A stretch of DNA of 64,000 nucleotides from Nymphaea colorata (taxonomy: Eukaryota; Streptophyta; Magnoliopsida; Nymphaeales; Nymphaeaceae). Of this stretch, positions 34,163 to 46,399 are shown one piece after another. Made by a program: the position numbers and the translations under genes. How positions within the stretch are numbered: position 1 is the stretch's first letter; the number at the start of each line of letters is the position of its first letter. The stretch lies in assembly GCF_008831285.2 (NCBI RefSeq), contig NC_045145.1, forward strand, positions 23,062,802 to 23,126,801. The letters are read 5' to 3'. Below the pieces are notes generated by a model that did no database searches, was not told the origin of the DNA, and saw only the letters and a program-made list of their open reading frames with translations.

Positions 34163-37100
34163 CAATGTGCGAAGGAAACGAGAGAGAGAAGAACTTTTGT
34201 GATAGTTATGCGTTCAAATGAACTAGGGTGTGAACCTTCATCCTCTCTGCAGCTGGTTCGTCTTTTTGTTTCTCTATTTTGTTATTATTTTTTTCTGGCT
34301 TTCTTCTGCTTCATTTTTCTCATAGTCGGTGTGATCTGCGATTCTGGAAGCGGTCGTGCACATGTGTGCGTGCTCATCGTTTAGGATTTGGGTAGTTTGA
34401 GATCGTGACTTGCATTTCATCCAGCTGAAGCTGGTATTGCTTGTGGGTATTTTTCAAAATTTCTGCGGACTCATCGCGAAATCGCAGTGTTCTACTGTTT
34501 TTTGTGTTGGGCATGTTTAGCATTTGACGGTAAAGGCTCTCAGCATTTCCGAGCAGTGAATCTGCTCGCAATTTTGCATATTGGTAGGTTTTTATTGGGA
34601 GTGCATCCCATCTGATGATTTTCAAAATCAATACCTGATGGAAATGGGGCTGCTTGCTACTTAAGTAACTGAAATTTAATTGACTTTTAACTGGGAAGGA
34701 GATTATTTGCACTGAATTGGTCGACGTAGTGTGGGAACTGGGAAATTTGTCTTGAAATTCCAAATGCTGGTATTTGTTGCTGAATTCTCGTGTACAATTG
34801 TTATGATTTTTTTCTTTGAATCTTGTAGGTGCAAGAGAGGCATGGATTTGTGAGCTTTATTGGGAATCTCCCTCTCTTAATTGTTGGAGCCTAAACATTC
34901 GTTGTGTTTCTCGGCTGAAGGTCAGTTTTTTGCTGCTTCTTCCAGAATGTTTCTTCTCCGCTTCTTCATTGGAGCCTAGTTGACTAATTTACTGCTTCTT
35001 CCAGAATGTTTTTTCTCTAAAGGAAGTTGAACCGCTTTAGGTCAGACATCTTGTTTCATTTCCCATTGTCATCAAAATTCATCCATGTATGTGAAATAGG
35101 ATCTTTCAAATCTTACTGGTCATAGGTATGATGCAACTTTGAGGCGTTCTTTCCATTCATTTATCCGAGAATTATACCCAAAAGTGTAGGTATAAAAGGG
35201 TTTCTACGTACTATCTTTTCGTACTTTTGGTATGCCACAGAGAATATCAGAATCAATCCTGACCTTCTATTTCTCTGGAAGTCTCGTAGGACTGAAATAT
35301 CACACATCCACGCTGAGTCTGTGCACTTATTTTTGCACCTAGAATTGACCCTCAGGTAAGTTGGATGATGTGTAACATAAGCAGGATACTTACGTTACTA
35401 CCTAGGTTCATATGCCACATCATTCAAAAGGTTCTTTTCCATGTGCTTCTAGGTTTGAATTAGACCAGGAAAAAAAAGGAAATATTTTTCTTAGGTAAAG
35501 GAACAGAGGTCAACAAAATTTGTAAATGCCTTGAAGACTGGTACACACCTGCCCTTTGAACTATGTTTCTTTTTTTTGATAATTTTGATTTAGTTACATC
35601 ATTTTCTGAAGGGCGTTTTATTTCCACGAGTGCCAGTAGTTGAAAAACCTTTCTTTCTCTAGCAACGAGCATGGGGACATGGATTCAAGTTCTCAAAGCA
35701 TCACTTTGAAAAAAAAGATAAAAAATAAGGCAGAGGGTTTGGACCATTGTTGTACGTATCGTACGATACGGGGCCGTATCGTACGATACGTATCGTATCG
35801 TTTGCAAAATACGATACGATACACCCTCTGTATCGCAAATGGGGGTGTATCGTACTTGTATCGTACGATACGTGCGATACGGGCCCCCGTATCGTACGAT
35901 ACGGTGCGATACGGCCCGTATCGTACGATACGGGCTGATTTCTAAAAAGGAGACTTGAACCCCATTTTTTCGAGTTTTTTTTTATAAAAACCCACCCCTT
36001 CCTCATTTCTAATCTATAGATTGTACCGTTTTAGAGGGAAATCATTGATTTCCATTGTGAAATCATCAATTTCCATTGTGAAATCATCGATTGTCACCAT
36101 GAAATCATCTATTAAACCATGGATTTGTGCATGGGTGGCTGATTCCCATTGAGAGGAAATGGTTTTTCTTTTAAACCATGAAGATAAAGATGAAAAAGAA
36201 TGATATTGTTATGAATTTTGATGTCTATGAAGTATGAATGATGAACCGTGAACGTGTAAGTTTATAGCATTTAGCAAAATAATAAGTCTATCATTATATC
36301 TAAAAGACTAAACCATGTTTTCTATGAAGAATTTATTATTTTTAATTTTTTTCTGATTTTTTATGAATTTTTTGATTTTTTTTTAAAATTTTTTCTGATT
36401 TATTATTATTATTTTTTTAAAATTTACGATACGGTTACGATACGTTACGATACGGCGTATCTTAAAGCCCGACCGATACGCCTTACGATATGCTTTTTAC
36501 AACATTGGTTTGGACAGAGAGTACTATATATCTAACACATGGACATTTTTGGCCTTTCAGTTTTATTTGGATGTCAATTAAGTCATGGCTATGTTGATGA
36601 GAATCAGTCCCCTGCTTAGGTTCAGATTGTATCATAAGAAGTAACTCACGATAGCTATAGAAATGATTGCAGAATGATTTTGATTCTTGTCTAGAAGTTA
36701 TGTCAATTTGTAATATACTGATTAATGCAGGCTGGTTAGTGGGATGCATAGGTTCGAATTAGACTTGGGTCATCCTTCTTTTCGATGTTCATCTTAGAGA
36801 TCTGGTTGTGTAGGAGGGCCTATTGATTCCAAACGTGGCTTCCATGATTTATCTTAAGGAACCTGGTTCATTTGCTGTCAATGGGTTAGGTAAAATCCTT
36901 TTTCTATAGCTTAGAGGGTCAAGGCATGTGTAGGTAAATGCGTACTTGGATAGTGGATAGTGATAGGCAATTGCATGTCAGAAATTCTGATGGATGAGTT
37001 CCATCTGTTAGTCCTTCGTGCTTGCCTTCTGAATCCATTCTCAGTCCAGGTTGAACTTGCTCGAGTTGATTGAAATTTGAAACCAACAACCATCATATGC

Positions 37101-37737
37101 TTATATTTAAAATACTTACTCTGATGAAGATATGATGAACAATAGGATTTGAATCATTGACCTTTTTTCTATGTGGAGGAACTAAAAGTTTGTTTAGATA
37201 GACACTTTTTAAATCCTTAGTTAACCTTGTTGGGTCTGGTTGTCTAACCAATAATCTTGAACATAGATTTAAGCTTAGTTCAACCAATCGGTGCTGATTG
37301 CCACATGTGCTGGGAGTACAGCATGTATTCGTCCTTCGTTATAACTATTGTTTGTGATGCCATTTGTGTAGCTTGAAATTTTATCCTTCTGATGAAGGAT
37401 GATGGAAGGTGTGCAATGCAACTGGGTACTGCTTAAGCTTTCCTGCAGAGAACAAAGTGTAATTTTTTCCTGGAAAAGATTTGGTAAATTATGATTTTGA
37501 TTCCATTTTTCAGATAGGATAAATATAAATTAATATTTCCAATTGCACTATTGTTGGGAGTTGGTGGTTGTTGGAAGTACTCGGTTTAGGTGTTGCATTT
37601 GTACTGGGAAAAATTTGAAATGGTTAGTAAGACAACATGTTTGAGGCAGAATCCTTGAGCATTTTCTTCTATGTTTGCCCCCCCAAAGCAGAATTAGCAA
37701 ATGCTGTATCTCTTCTTAAAAAGATGGACCTTGCATA

Positions 37738-37777
<40 letters not shown>

Positions 37778-38669
37778 GTCTGAAATAAATTTTGAAAAAA
37801 AATAGAAGGTTATGGTTGTTTCTATCTGGCCTAGGTGGTGGACATTCAAAAGGTCTAGGCAGTGCCTAGGTGGGCTTTGACAGTAAATGAAAGAAAGGGA
37901 AGAAGGAGGAAAAAGAAAGAAGAAGAAAAAGGATATGTAAAGGAAAAAATAGCAGACATCTTTTTCCACTTGGGTACCTAGATGGCATAGCCTAGTTGAA
38001 AGGACGGCCTGCTAGGTCCTAGGTGCCTACCTGGGTACACATTTGTCTAGCAAGCTATTGGGCAGATCTAGTTACTGAATGTTGTATGTGCTTGGAAAAT
38101 GTTCTCACAACAGTATGGTTCATATTAGTAGTTTTAATAATTCCTGATATAACATAAGTTTTCATTTTCATTATGGTAATATTTCAAAGTGCTTCACCAC
38201 AAGAATATTGTTGAATTGCTGTACATGTTCTTTGTAGTCAACACCAGCCTAGGGCCTGGGCACCACCTAGGCAGGTCAGCTGGCAGCAGCCTAGACACTT
38301 AACCAACCCAAAATGTATATATTGGATTTAAGACTGAAAACATTTTTGTTTGGTTCCATTTTCTGATGTTTAGTTTTGTGGGTGATGTGGGCACATCAAA
38401 AAATATATGCCTATTGCTTTTGTCTTTGATACTATATCTGCTGTGCCCATTATTGGAAACATTGGATAACTTAATAAAAGAACTTGTTGGATTTAACTAT
38501 TGCTCTTGTGTTGATATCTCCCTTAGTTGCCTATGGCAGTTAAGTCGTGCCATTTGGGAAATGTTTCAATTAATGGTGTTTGGCTCCTAGACTATATTTA
38601 TCAGGTTTTCTCTGATTTTCCCAAATTTGTGGTTTACATCATACAGACACTTTCAGCAATTATCTAAAT
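33901..38669 (+). other. Presumed 5' UTR exon(s) and long leader intron of the FLX-like gene
   Basis: The ATG exon is preceded by an acceptor-like 'atcatacag' at 38638-38646, so the leader is probably spliced. A possible UTR exon is 34830-34919 (acceptor 'cttgtag', donor 'gaag|gtcag'). CT-rich sequence at 34081-34160 with preceding GC-rich bases resembles a first leader exon. The intron contains the hAT MITE at 35745-36507 and a (TG)n(AG)n microsatellite at 37738-37778. Start-site positions are inferred. Confidence 0.4.
35745..36507. mobile_element. hAT MITE, 763 bp, with CGTATCG/CGATACG arrays
   Basis: The element starts CATTGTTGTA and ends TACAACATTG, a terminal inverted repeat with one mismatch of the hAT CANTG type. 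It is flanked by GTTTGGAC at 35737-35744 and GTTTGGAC at 36508-36515, a perfect 8-bp target duplication. The first 190 bases (35757-35936) consist of dense overlapping 'tatcgtacgata' palindromes, and the last 90 bases carry more 'acgatacg' units. The middle is AT-rich. There is no coding capacity. It sits in the presumed leader intron of the FLX-like gene. Confidence 0.88.
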
Positions 38670-40451
38670 ATGGGAAGCAAAGGTCGTATGCCACCACCAC
38701 TTCATATGCGTCGGCCACTACCAGGCCCTGGCATAGTACACACTGACTCATTTGGTTCCCAAGGGGTTCGACCTCCCACAGGTCCTTTTCCTTTTGACAT
38801 GCTCCCCCCTCCTGAGGTCATGGAGCAGAAACTTGCAGTTCAACATGTGGAGATGCAAAGGCTTGCAACTGAGAACCAGAGGCTTGCTGCAACCCATTCA
38901 GTTTTAAGGCAAGAGCTGGCTGCAGCACAACAGGAATTGCAGCGACTTCAGGCTCACATTGGTGTCATCAAAGCAGACAAGGAGCAGCAGATGAGAGTCC
39001 TAATGGAAAAGATATCCAAAATGGAAATGGATTTGCAGTCAACTGATTCTGTGAAGTCGGAGTTGCTGCAAGCAAGGGCTGAGGCACAAAATTTGGTTAC
39101 AGCAAGACAGGAACTAATTTCTAAAGTGCATCAGCTCACACAAGATATGCAACGGAGCCATGCAGAAACTCAGCAAATTCCTGCTCTGTTAGCAGAACTT
39201 GATGGTCTCAGAAAGGAATATCAGCATTGCAGGTACTTGGTTCTGCCTTCTGATCTAGTTTTAATCTATCTGGGTTGAGATGTCAATAGGATGGTATGAT
39301 TTGACCTCAATTTATTAAATCCTGAGAGTTGTCTATTTGTGCCCTGTATGGACTTATATCATGTATGTAATTGGTTGGGTCAGTTCTATAGTCACGTTAA
39401 CAATTCACCGCCATGTCAAGAATTACTTTCGATATCAAGCTGAACTATCTCTCTCTCTAGGGTTGCATACGACTATGAGAAAAAAGTGTACAATGAGCAA
39501 TTTGAATCACTGCAAGTCTTGGAGAAAAATTACGTTTCGATGGTAAGGGAGGTGGAGAAGCTTAAAGCAGAGCTAGCAAATTCTTCTAACCATGAGAGAA
39601 GTGGTGCGTGATCTTTCATTTCGGGATTAAGGCATTTATCTGTTCTAGGCTTGTGGCTTGATGGATCTCTTGGTCGATATGCATGTAATAAGCAGGTGGA
39701 GCATATGGAAGTGTTGCTGGGTATAAAGAAAGTGACGTCTCTTCTCTCCATTCTGCTGGACAGAATGCTTATGGTGATGGCTATGGTGCCGCTCAGCAGG
39801 TGCATGATATTTCTAGTACTTTGTTATGCTTAAGTTGTCAAACTAAAGACAGAATCAAATTTTCATAAATTTTGTTTCCACAAGAGTATACTGATGGAAT
39901 TTGGTTATTACTAGTAAAAACTACAAAGGATTAGTCTGAATCCACAGGGTCTATAATCCCTAGCTTTTAAATGAAATGAGGAAAAAAAGGAAATCGCTAT
40001 TCCGGTATATTATAGTTGTGTTCTTTGCTAAGATTGTCATTGCACCTTCCTTAAATTTGAACATGTAAATGTTCTACGCCAGACAAAAGACCAATTACTT
40101 TTTCTGTTTGTTTTGTAGGCACGTGGATTGACGCAACCTGTTGTTCCCTCTCCTGGTTCTGCTCCTGGTTCTGCTCCTGCTCGTTCTAGTTATGAATCGG
40201 CTGTACCATATGGTGGGGGTCCTCCTATCCCTTCGGCTCCTACTCATGGTGGGTATGATGTTCCAGCAGGTTCTGTTCCAGGAGGTCCTCCCTTGCCTGC
40301 TTCAGCTCCTGCTCGTGGTGTATATGATGTTTCAAGAGGTGTCGGATCTCAAGTACCTGGGAATGTCTCTTCATATGGTGTATCACAACCACCGCTTACT
40401 CTAGCTGGAGGATACGAGGTCCCCAGGGGCAGTAATGCTGCTCGCAGATGA
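38670..40451 (+). CDS. FLX-like coiled-coil protein (FLC EXPRESSOR family)
   Basis: There are four coding exons: 38670-39232, 39461-39603, 39696-39799 and 40119-40451. The sum is 1143 nt, giving 380 aa, with all phases consistent. The N-terminus MGSKGRMPPPLHMRRPLPGP and the LPPPEVMEQKLAVQHVEMQR region match the FLX/FLX-like family. A long coiled coil spans about residues 45-235 (LRQELAAAQQELQRLQAHI, KVHQLTQDMQRSHAETQQI, VAYDYEKKVYNEQFESLQVL). The last 110 residues are Pro/Gly/Ser/Tyr-rich with imperfect repeats (APGSAPARSSYE, GGYDVPAGSVPGG). In Arabidopsis, FLX works with FRIGIDA to promote FLC expression; FLX-like paralogues have broader or unknown roles. The domain layout fits FLX-like 2 or 3 more than FLX itself, but the paralogue is not resolved. 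Confidence 0.88.
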
Positions 40452-41337
40452 TCAGCTTTCCTTGTTTACTCGCGTTCGAGTTTTTTCCCTCCTTTTATTG
40501 GGGTTTATATGCCATTCGTCCTAGTGTGTTGTACACATTAGAGCCCTGCTGTTCCCTTTTAATGACTTGAAATTGCAGCAATTACAGATTATATTCAAAA
40601 GCAGAAACATATTGAATGTGATGGCCGGGACTCATTACTGTTGATGTTAATGCCGAATAGTTGCAGTTGTAAAATGCCTAAGTATCGACAATGGGTCTTT
40701 TTTAGGTGATCATTTATTAGTTTCTCTTGTAAAATATGCTGGAGGTTTGGCTCATGGTGTGAAACTATGTTGGGAGGTTAGATTCCCCATATGAAGCATT
40801 ATGAAATCCCCTTTGGGTCAAATATGGTTCGGTCCTCCTGTAGGATCATGGAGTCCTGGTTATAATCCTTCGTGCATGAACAGACCTAGTTACCATCTAT
40901 ATCCAAGGATTACACCTACTAGACGCAGAGGCTTTGGTGTGGTGAAAGAGGGATCGGCCGAACAACTTGAATCCCCATGGTCACCATTCTTTTCAGAGGG
41001 CAGCCCAAATTTGAAGGAACAACAGAATAAACATGTTCAAATATTTTTTTACGGTTGGCCATTTGAATAAAGGTAGGTATCATAGGTGGTTAAACAAAAA
41101 CTTGTGAAGATTGTCTTATCATTTCCTTAAATCATATCGTTGAATCATTTTCCATAAAAATGAGCAGCAAAATCTGCTTTCGCAAACAATCTTCTTATTT
41201 ACTGCCTATTGGAAAAGGAAAAGAAACGATGATATTGCTATAAATTTTGGAAGTTGAGGATATTTTTACAACAAAAGCAGAACTGTCAGGTCCGGAAAAA
41301 GCGATGAAAGCAAATCCTGGATGCTTGCGAAGCCCGA
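40452..41337. other. Convergent 3' regions of FLX-like and TrpB2 genes
   Basis: Two genes converge here. Their 3' UTRs and at most a few hundred bases of spacer occupy the stretch. An open frame at 40801-41070 has no recognisable domain and is not called. Confidence 0.5.
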
Positions 41338-44300
41338 TCACTTAATTTCAACTGCAACTTTAGGGATGGCCAATAATGAAGTTTGCACCTTATCATCATC
41401 ATATGAAAGATCAACCATTTTTCCTTGCAAATATTTCTCATAAGAAGTGAGGTCAAAATGTCCATGCCCACACATTGCCATGAGTAAAACTTTCGATTCT
41501 CCGGTTTCCCTACAATTCAGGGCTTCTCTTATCACAGCAGCAATGGCATGAGTAGGTTCAGGAGCTGGTATCAGACCTTCTGTCCGTGCAAATTTTATGG
41601 CAGCTGCAAAATCACCATAGGTTTGACAATGAGATCAATAACCAAAAGAGTACTAAGGATGTGTTTTCTAAGAGAGAGATTCAGTATTCTATTCAATTTT
41701 AGCTCATTCCTGTTATTGAATATCTTCTGTGATTAAATAACACCAGGACATCCATAAACGAGAATATGAAGCTAATCACGGTCCAAGAAAGGCTCCACCA
41801 TCAAAATGGAGTAAGGCAGCCGGGAGGAAGTCATGTGTCTGCAATTGAGATCAACATTCATTGATTGACTGTTTTCTGTTTGTCCTGGGAATCATTGGCC
41901 TACAGACTAGAATAACCATTGAAGTCTGGCCACTTACTAATCCATAGCATAATATGAATGTAATTTCCACTCAGAAACGGAACAAAAAACATTGAACAGT
42001 TCAAATAAACAAGGCAACATTTACCTTCAAAACACTCTGTTTGAGGAATTGCCACTGCTTCCATAAAACCCAACTCATAGACATGTGAAATAAGTGGTGC
42101 CATACCATGGTATCTTAGGCCGCCTGCACACAGAAGCAGCTATTTATCCATGAAATTTATCTAGTAAGTAAAGAAAAGTAAATTTTCTATCTTACCTGCA
42201 TGAATAGGGTCTGGAATGAAATTGTGGCCAAGGGTATGCATCTTCATTAAGGGAGTTAATCCAGCAGTGTCTCCATAGTCATATGCATATATCCCTTTCG
42301 TGAGTGAAGGGCATGCCGTGGGTTCAACAGCTTTTATTACAGGATCCATTCTACCATTAAGTTTCTCTCTAATGAATGGAAATATGAGGCCTGCAAAGTT
42401 GGATCCTCCACCTGTACAACCAATTATAATATCGGGTATCTCTCCCAAAGCACCCATCTGTTCTAAACATTCCTCACCAATAATGGTTTGATGAAGAAGC
42501 ACGTGATTAAGAACACTTCCTAAGCAATATTTTGTATCTGGATTTGATGCTGCAATCTCTACAGCTTCAGAAATTGCTATTCCTAGACTTCCTGGGCTTG
42601 TTGGGTTTGTCTTGAGGATTTCCCGCCCTGAATGTGTCAAATTAGAAGGAGATGGGTGTACTTTGGCTCCCCATGTCTGCATCATCAATCTGCGGTATGG
42701 TTTCTGATCATAGGAAGCACGTACTTGCCATACCTGAAAAAATAAACAATTCCTCATTATTGTGCCATCTACGAAATTAGAAAACTCTCAGCTTTTATGC
42801 CTTCATTTCTCATACTTCACAGTTCAGACCAAACAAACTGCTAGCAAAAGCCAGCGAGCTACCCCATTGGCCGGCACCAGTTTCTGTCACAACATTTTTT
42901 ACACCTTGTTGTGCATTATACCAAGCTTGTGGGACAGCTGTGTTGGGCTTGTGCGAACCAGCCGGGCTCACACCTTCATATTTGTAATATATCCTTGCAG
43001 GAGTTCCAAGTAGCTTTTCAAGTCTCTTGGCTCTGATTCCAACAGAAGAAGTTTAATAATCAGGAAGTGCTCACATAAAGTCACAGCTCTTCTGTGCACA
43101 AAAGACAATGGATCAACTAACCTAAGAAGGGGTGTTGGCCTCCAAAGCCGGTAGACATCAATCACTTCGTCAGGAATATCAATGAATTTTTCCTCAGTGA
43201 CCTCTTGCATGATCAACTCATCAGGAAAAAGAGGGGACAAGTCTTCAAATTTGACTGGCTTATGCGTCTTCGGATGCAAAGCTGGTGGAGGCTTTTTTGG
43301 AAGATCTGCAACAAGATTGTACCATTGCGTGGGAATTTGAACTGCCTGCAGCTTTGTGCTGGAGCTCAATATTGCCCTAACTTGAGAAACTTTGCCACCA
43401 GCCTTCTGGATTAGCAGCTTATGTTTTGAAGCAGGACTGGGAAACAACTGTTCACCATCTGACGGAAGGGATAAACACAGGCACTTTTCAACAGAAAGAA
43501 AATAATGGTTGAAGACCTAAGAGACAAAACATATTTTGAATATCCAAAGAAAAATTCATGGTGCAACTCTTGCGCAGTTCTGAGATGAAAGATTGACTAG
43601 CTCTATAATAAACAGTTTGGTTAACACACATCAGCTCCATTAGCCATAAAATCCAATTCGAAAATAATCTTAGAAGACAATAAGTCACTCATTTTGAGTG
43701 ATTTTCAGATGCAGATGTACCAATATGCTTTGACTGATGTATGTGCATTGTGCAGTAACATAAGGAGACATGTAGAGATAGCAGAGGTATAAATGGCCAA
43801 AACGCAGATGTATCAATATGCTTTGAGTGATGTATGTGCAGTAACATATGGATACACGTAGAGATAGCAAAGGTATAAACGGCCAAAATGAAGCACTAAA
43901 ACATCTAACCAACGATCTCAAATCTGGTCCGCTCTTAGTTGTTGGTTATTGATTCCAAAATACATGTTCATTCAATGACTAGAAATTATCTAACCTAACT
44001 TTATCTACAAACCTTTGGAGGGGATAAAATGAGATTGGATTGTATCTGCAAGAGGACACTTTAGAAGGGCAGGAACAACCATTGCGCCTATCAGGAAAAG
44101 TTATAAGCATTCTTACAAGTTACAACAGTAGGAAAGGTGATGATGCATGGATTCATTTGGTTAAAGTATGAAAAAGTGCTGCTACTTATATCTGTGACTA
44201 TGAATTTCACTGCTATGAAAAAATTTTAATTGTGGCACTTCAGTGCATTTTTCCATCCCTTTGGAAGCAGAAAATATTGATGTACAGGAAAGTTATCATG

Positions 44301-46275
44301 CCACCTTCCACTTATCTAGCTCTTGATTCAAAGAAATCCTGTCACACGAAAATCACAGGCGAGACTGAGAGGTTGTCCTCCCATAGACTTCAATGTCAAA
44401 ATGTACACATTTTCAATCAACGGTCACCATCATCACTTACTTTTCTAGGCTTCCGTATAGAGATCTGGATATGTGTGCAATTGAAAGAAAAACAAGAAAT
44501 ATTGGTCAGATGGAATGGATCCCCATATGCTTGTTGAATTAATATAAAAAATTTAATTAACAAGAAAAGGTTAATCATCAAAATCTTCATCTGGATGAAT
44601 CTTGTTATATGCTTACATGAGCAGGTGAGCAGTGACTCAAGCGCCTTCTTGATAATATATGGCCTATGCAGAAGTGTATTGAGAAAATATGTAACAATGA
44701 GAGCTTGTAACTGAGATGACCTTAAAAACATAGATAATCTTGGTACGTTCTTGCTCATCAACGAATCTTACTGATTACTGACAACTGGCAACAGCCCCAG
44801 AAGTTGGGTGGTGCACTGATAAAATGTTGATTTCTAGTAAGGGATGGATTTGAATTATATTTATGTTTCATGTGTACCACATGGTTCTAGGGTCACTATG
44901 GGATTCACATGCATAACAGTGACCATCTGAGCTAGCTTTCTGAGCAAATATCATGTAAACCCCATTTAAATAAGAAGAAAAACGAACAAGTGACAGAACG
45001 ATAGCTTTACTTCTGCCAAAACATGGATAGAATCATGCAAGGATTGTATTTAACATTAATAAGATCTAAGAAAGCAAGAAAAACAGAAAAACACAAAGTT
45101 ATCTGCTTCAGGCCAGCAAGCAGTGGATACAAGGACATATTAGCTGCTAAGGCAGAAGATAGTCCCATCCACATGATTGCATCAGTCAACAAGAAAAGGA
45201 TAGTGTAACCAACGTTTTAAAACTATCTGAGTCAACCCAGTGACTCGGGTGACTCAGCTCCACTCGCCCCGCTAACAAGCCAACCCAGTAGGTTGACTCG
45301 TTTACTTCATGCTTCAGTATTTTATTGCTGTTTATAGTTGATACATGTTAAATATAAGTTCTGTTTGTTACTCTATTAAAGATACAAGTACTCTGACTGT
45401 TTCTGTACGTGCTTGTTATTTTTCGTGTTTAAGACACAATAAAAATGTGGGTACGTATTACATTTTTATCAAGTACTCTGACTGCTTCAGTACATGCTTG
45501 TTACTTTTTTATGTATTGAAAAATGTAATCCGTATTCAACATTGTTGAAGAATAAATCCCCTGGAATGAGCTTCAGTATATGACAATTAAGGAGCTCCAG
45601 AACCTTGTTGACCAATCCAATTAGTTCTGCAACACCCACATCCATTTTCAGCATGCAGCCTAGTCTGATTCACACCCAGAAGACGACGGATTTTGTGTTT
45701 GTCACTTTTTATGTTTAAAAGACAAGTTATATATACGAGTTGACCCGCTGAAAAGAACTTCATGGCCAATTCTGCCAATGTACTGCAAAATTGCAAATCA
45801 TCCAAAAAGTTTAACCATTCTACCCAGAAATCTGAGGTTCGTAGGCACATAACAAATGTGCTTTGAGACAGAGAGAGGTAGAGAGAGTTGTACATGGGTT
45901 CTTGTGCATTCCGTCTAAATTCTCTTCCAAACACAAACTTACACCATAGATCACCCAACACGGGCTCTTTCGAATTCAGTCTAAATATCCATTCCATCCA
46001 AGAAAAGAAAAAGAAAGAAATATCCCTACAACCCATCTGCTTACTGCCCAAGTGCTTTTGACTTTCACAAACTGTAACAAGGGAAAGGAAAAAAGAAATG
46101 CACAGCAAGCAAAGCATTTTAAAGTTACAAGACAACTTTCATACTTGATATCCTGAACAGCCCAGTAAATCTACGACTTGCCCACTGAAATTCTCACGGG
46201 TTATTGTCAAAATCAAAACAACAAACACAGTACCACGTTAAATACCAAGAACATCAGTTTCAAAGATCCAGTCCG

Positions 46276-46315
<40 letters not shown>

Positions 46316-46382
46316 TGGATAGTTAAAGGAGATTGGAAAATGATGCTTTGCTTACAGAAGAAGCGATGAAGGCTGCATTCAT
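41338..46382 (-). CDS. Tryptophan synthase beta chain type 2 (PLP enzyme)
   Basis: The firmly phased exons are 43458-43122, 43032-42816, 42733-42196, 42123-42025 and 41603-41338, encoding 484 aa. Landmarks include [18 protein letters not shown], the PLP lysine in [48 protein letters not shown], and the phosphate-binding loop [10 protein letters not shown]. The C-terminus is [20 protein letters not shown]. This is the TrpB2 class, distinct from the plastid TSB1/TSB2 pair that works with the alpha subunit. It condenses indole and serine in vitro; its role in plants is less clear. The N-terminus is incomplete: a likely first exon is 46382-46356 (MNAAFIASS, donor gtaagc), and a possible 33-nt micro-exon is 44045-44013. 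That combination leaves the phase one base short, so one junction is wrong or an exon is missing. Confidence 0.85.
46279..46312. repeat. (AG)n microsatellite in TrpB2 intron 1
   Basis: About 17 AG units lie 44-77 bases downstream (minus strand) of the presumed first exon of the type 2 TrpB gene. Confidence 0.9.
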
Positions 46383-46399
46383 GTTGAGACCAGGGGGTT

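Noticed and set aside
45587-46135. 182-aa minus-strand open frame
   Set aside because: It lies within TrpB2 intron 1, has no recognisable domain and no conserved motif, and overlaps low-complexity sequence.
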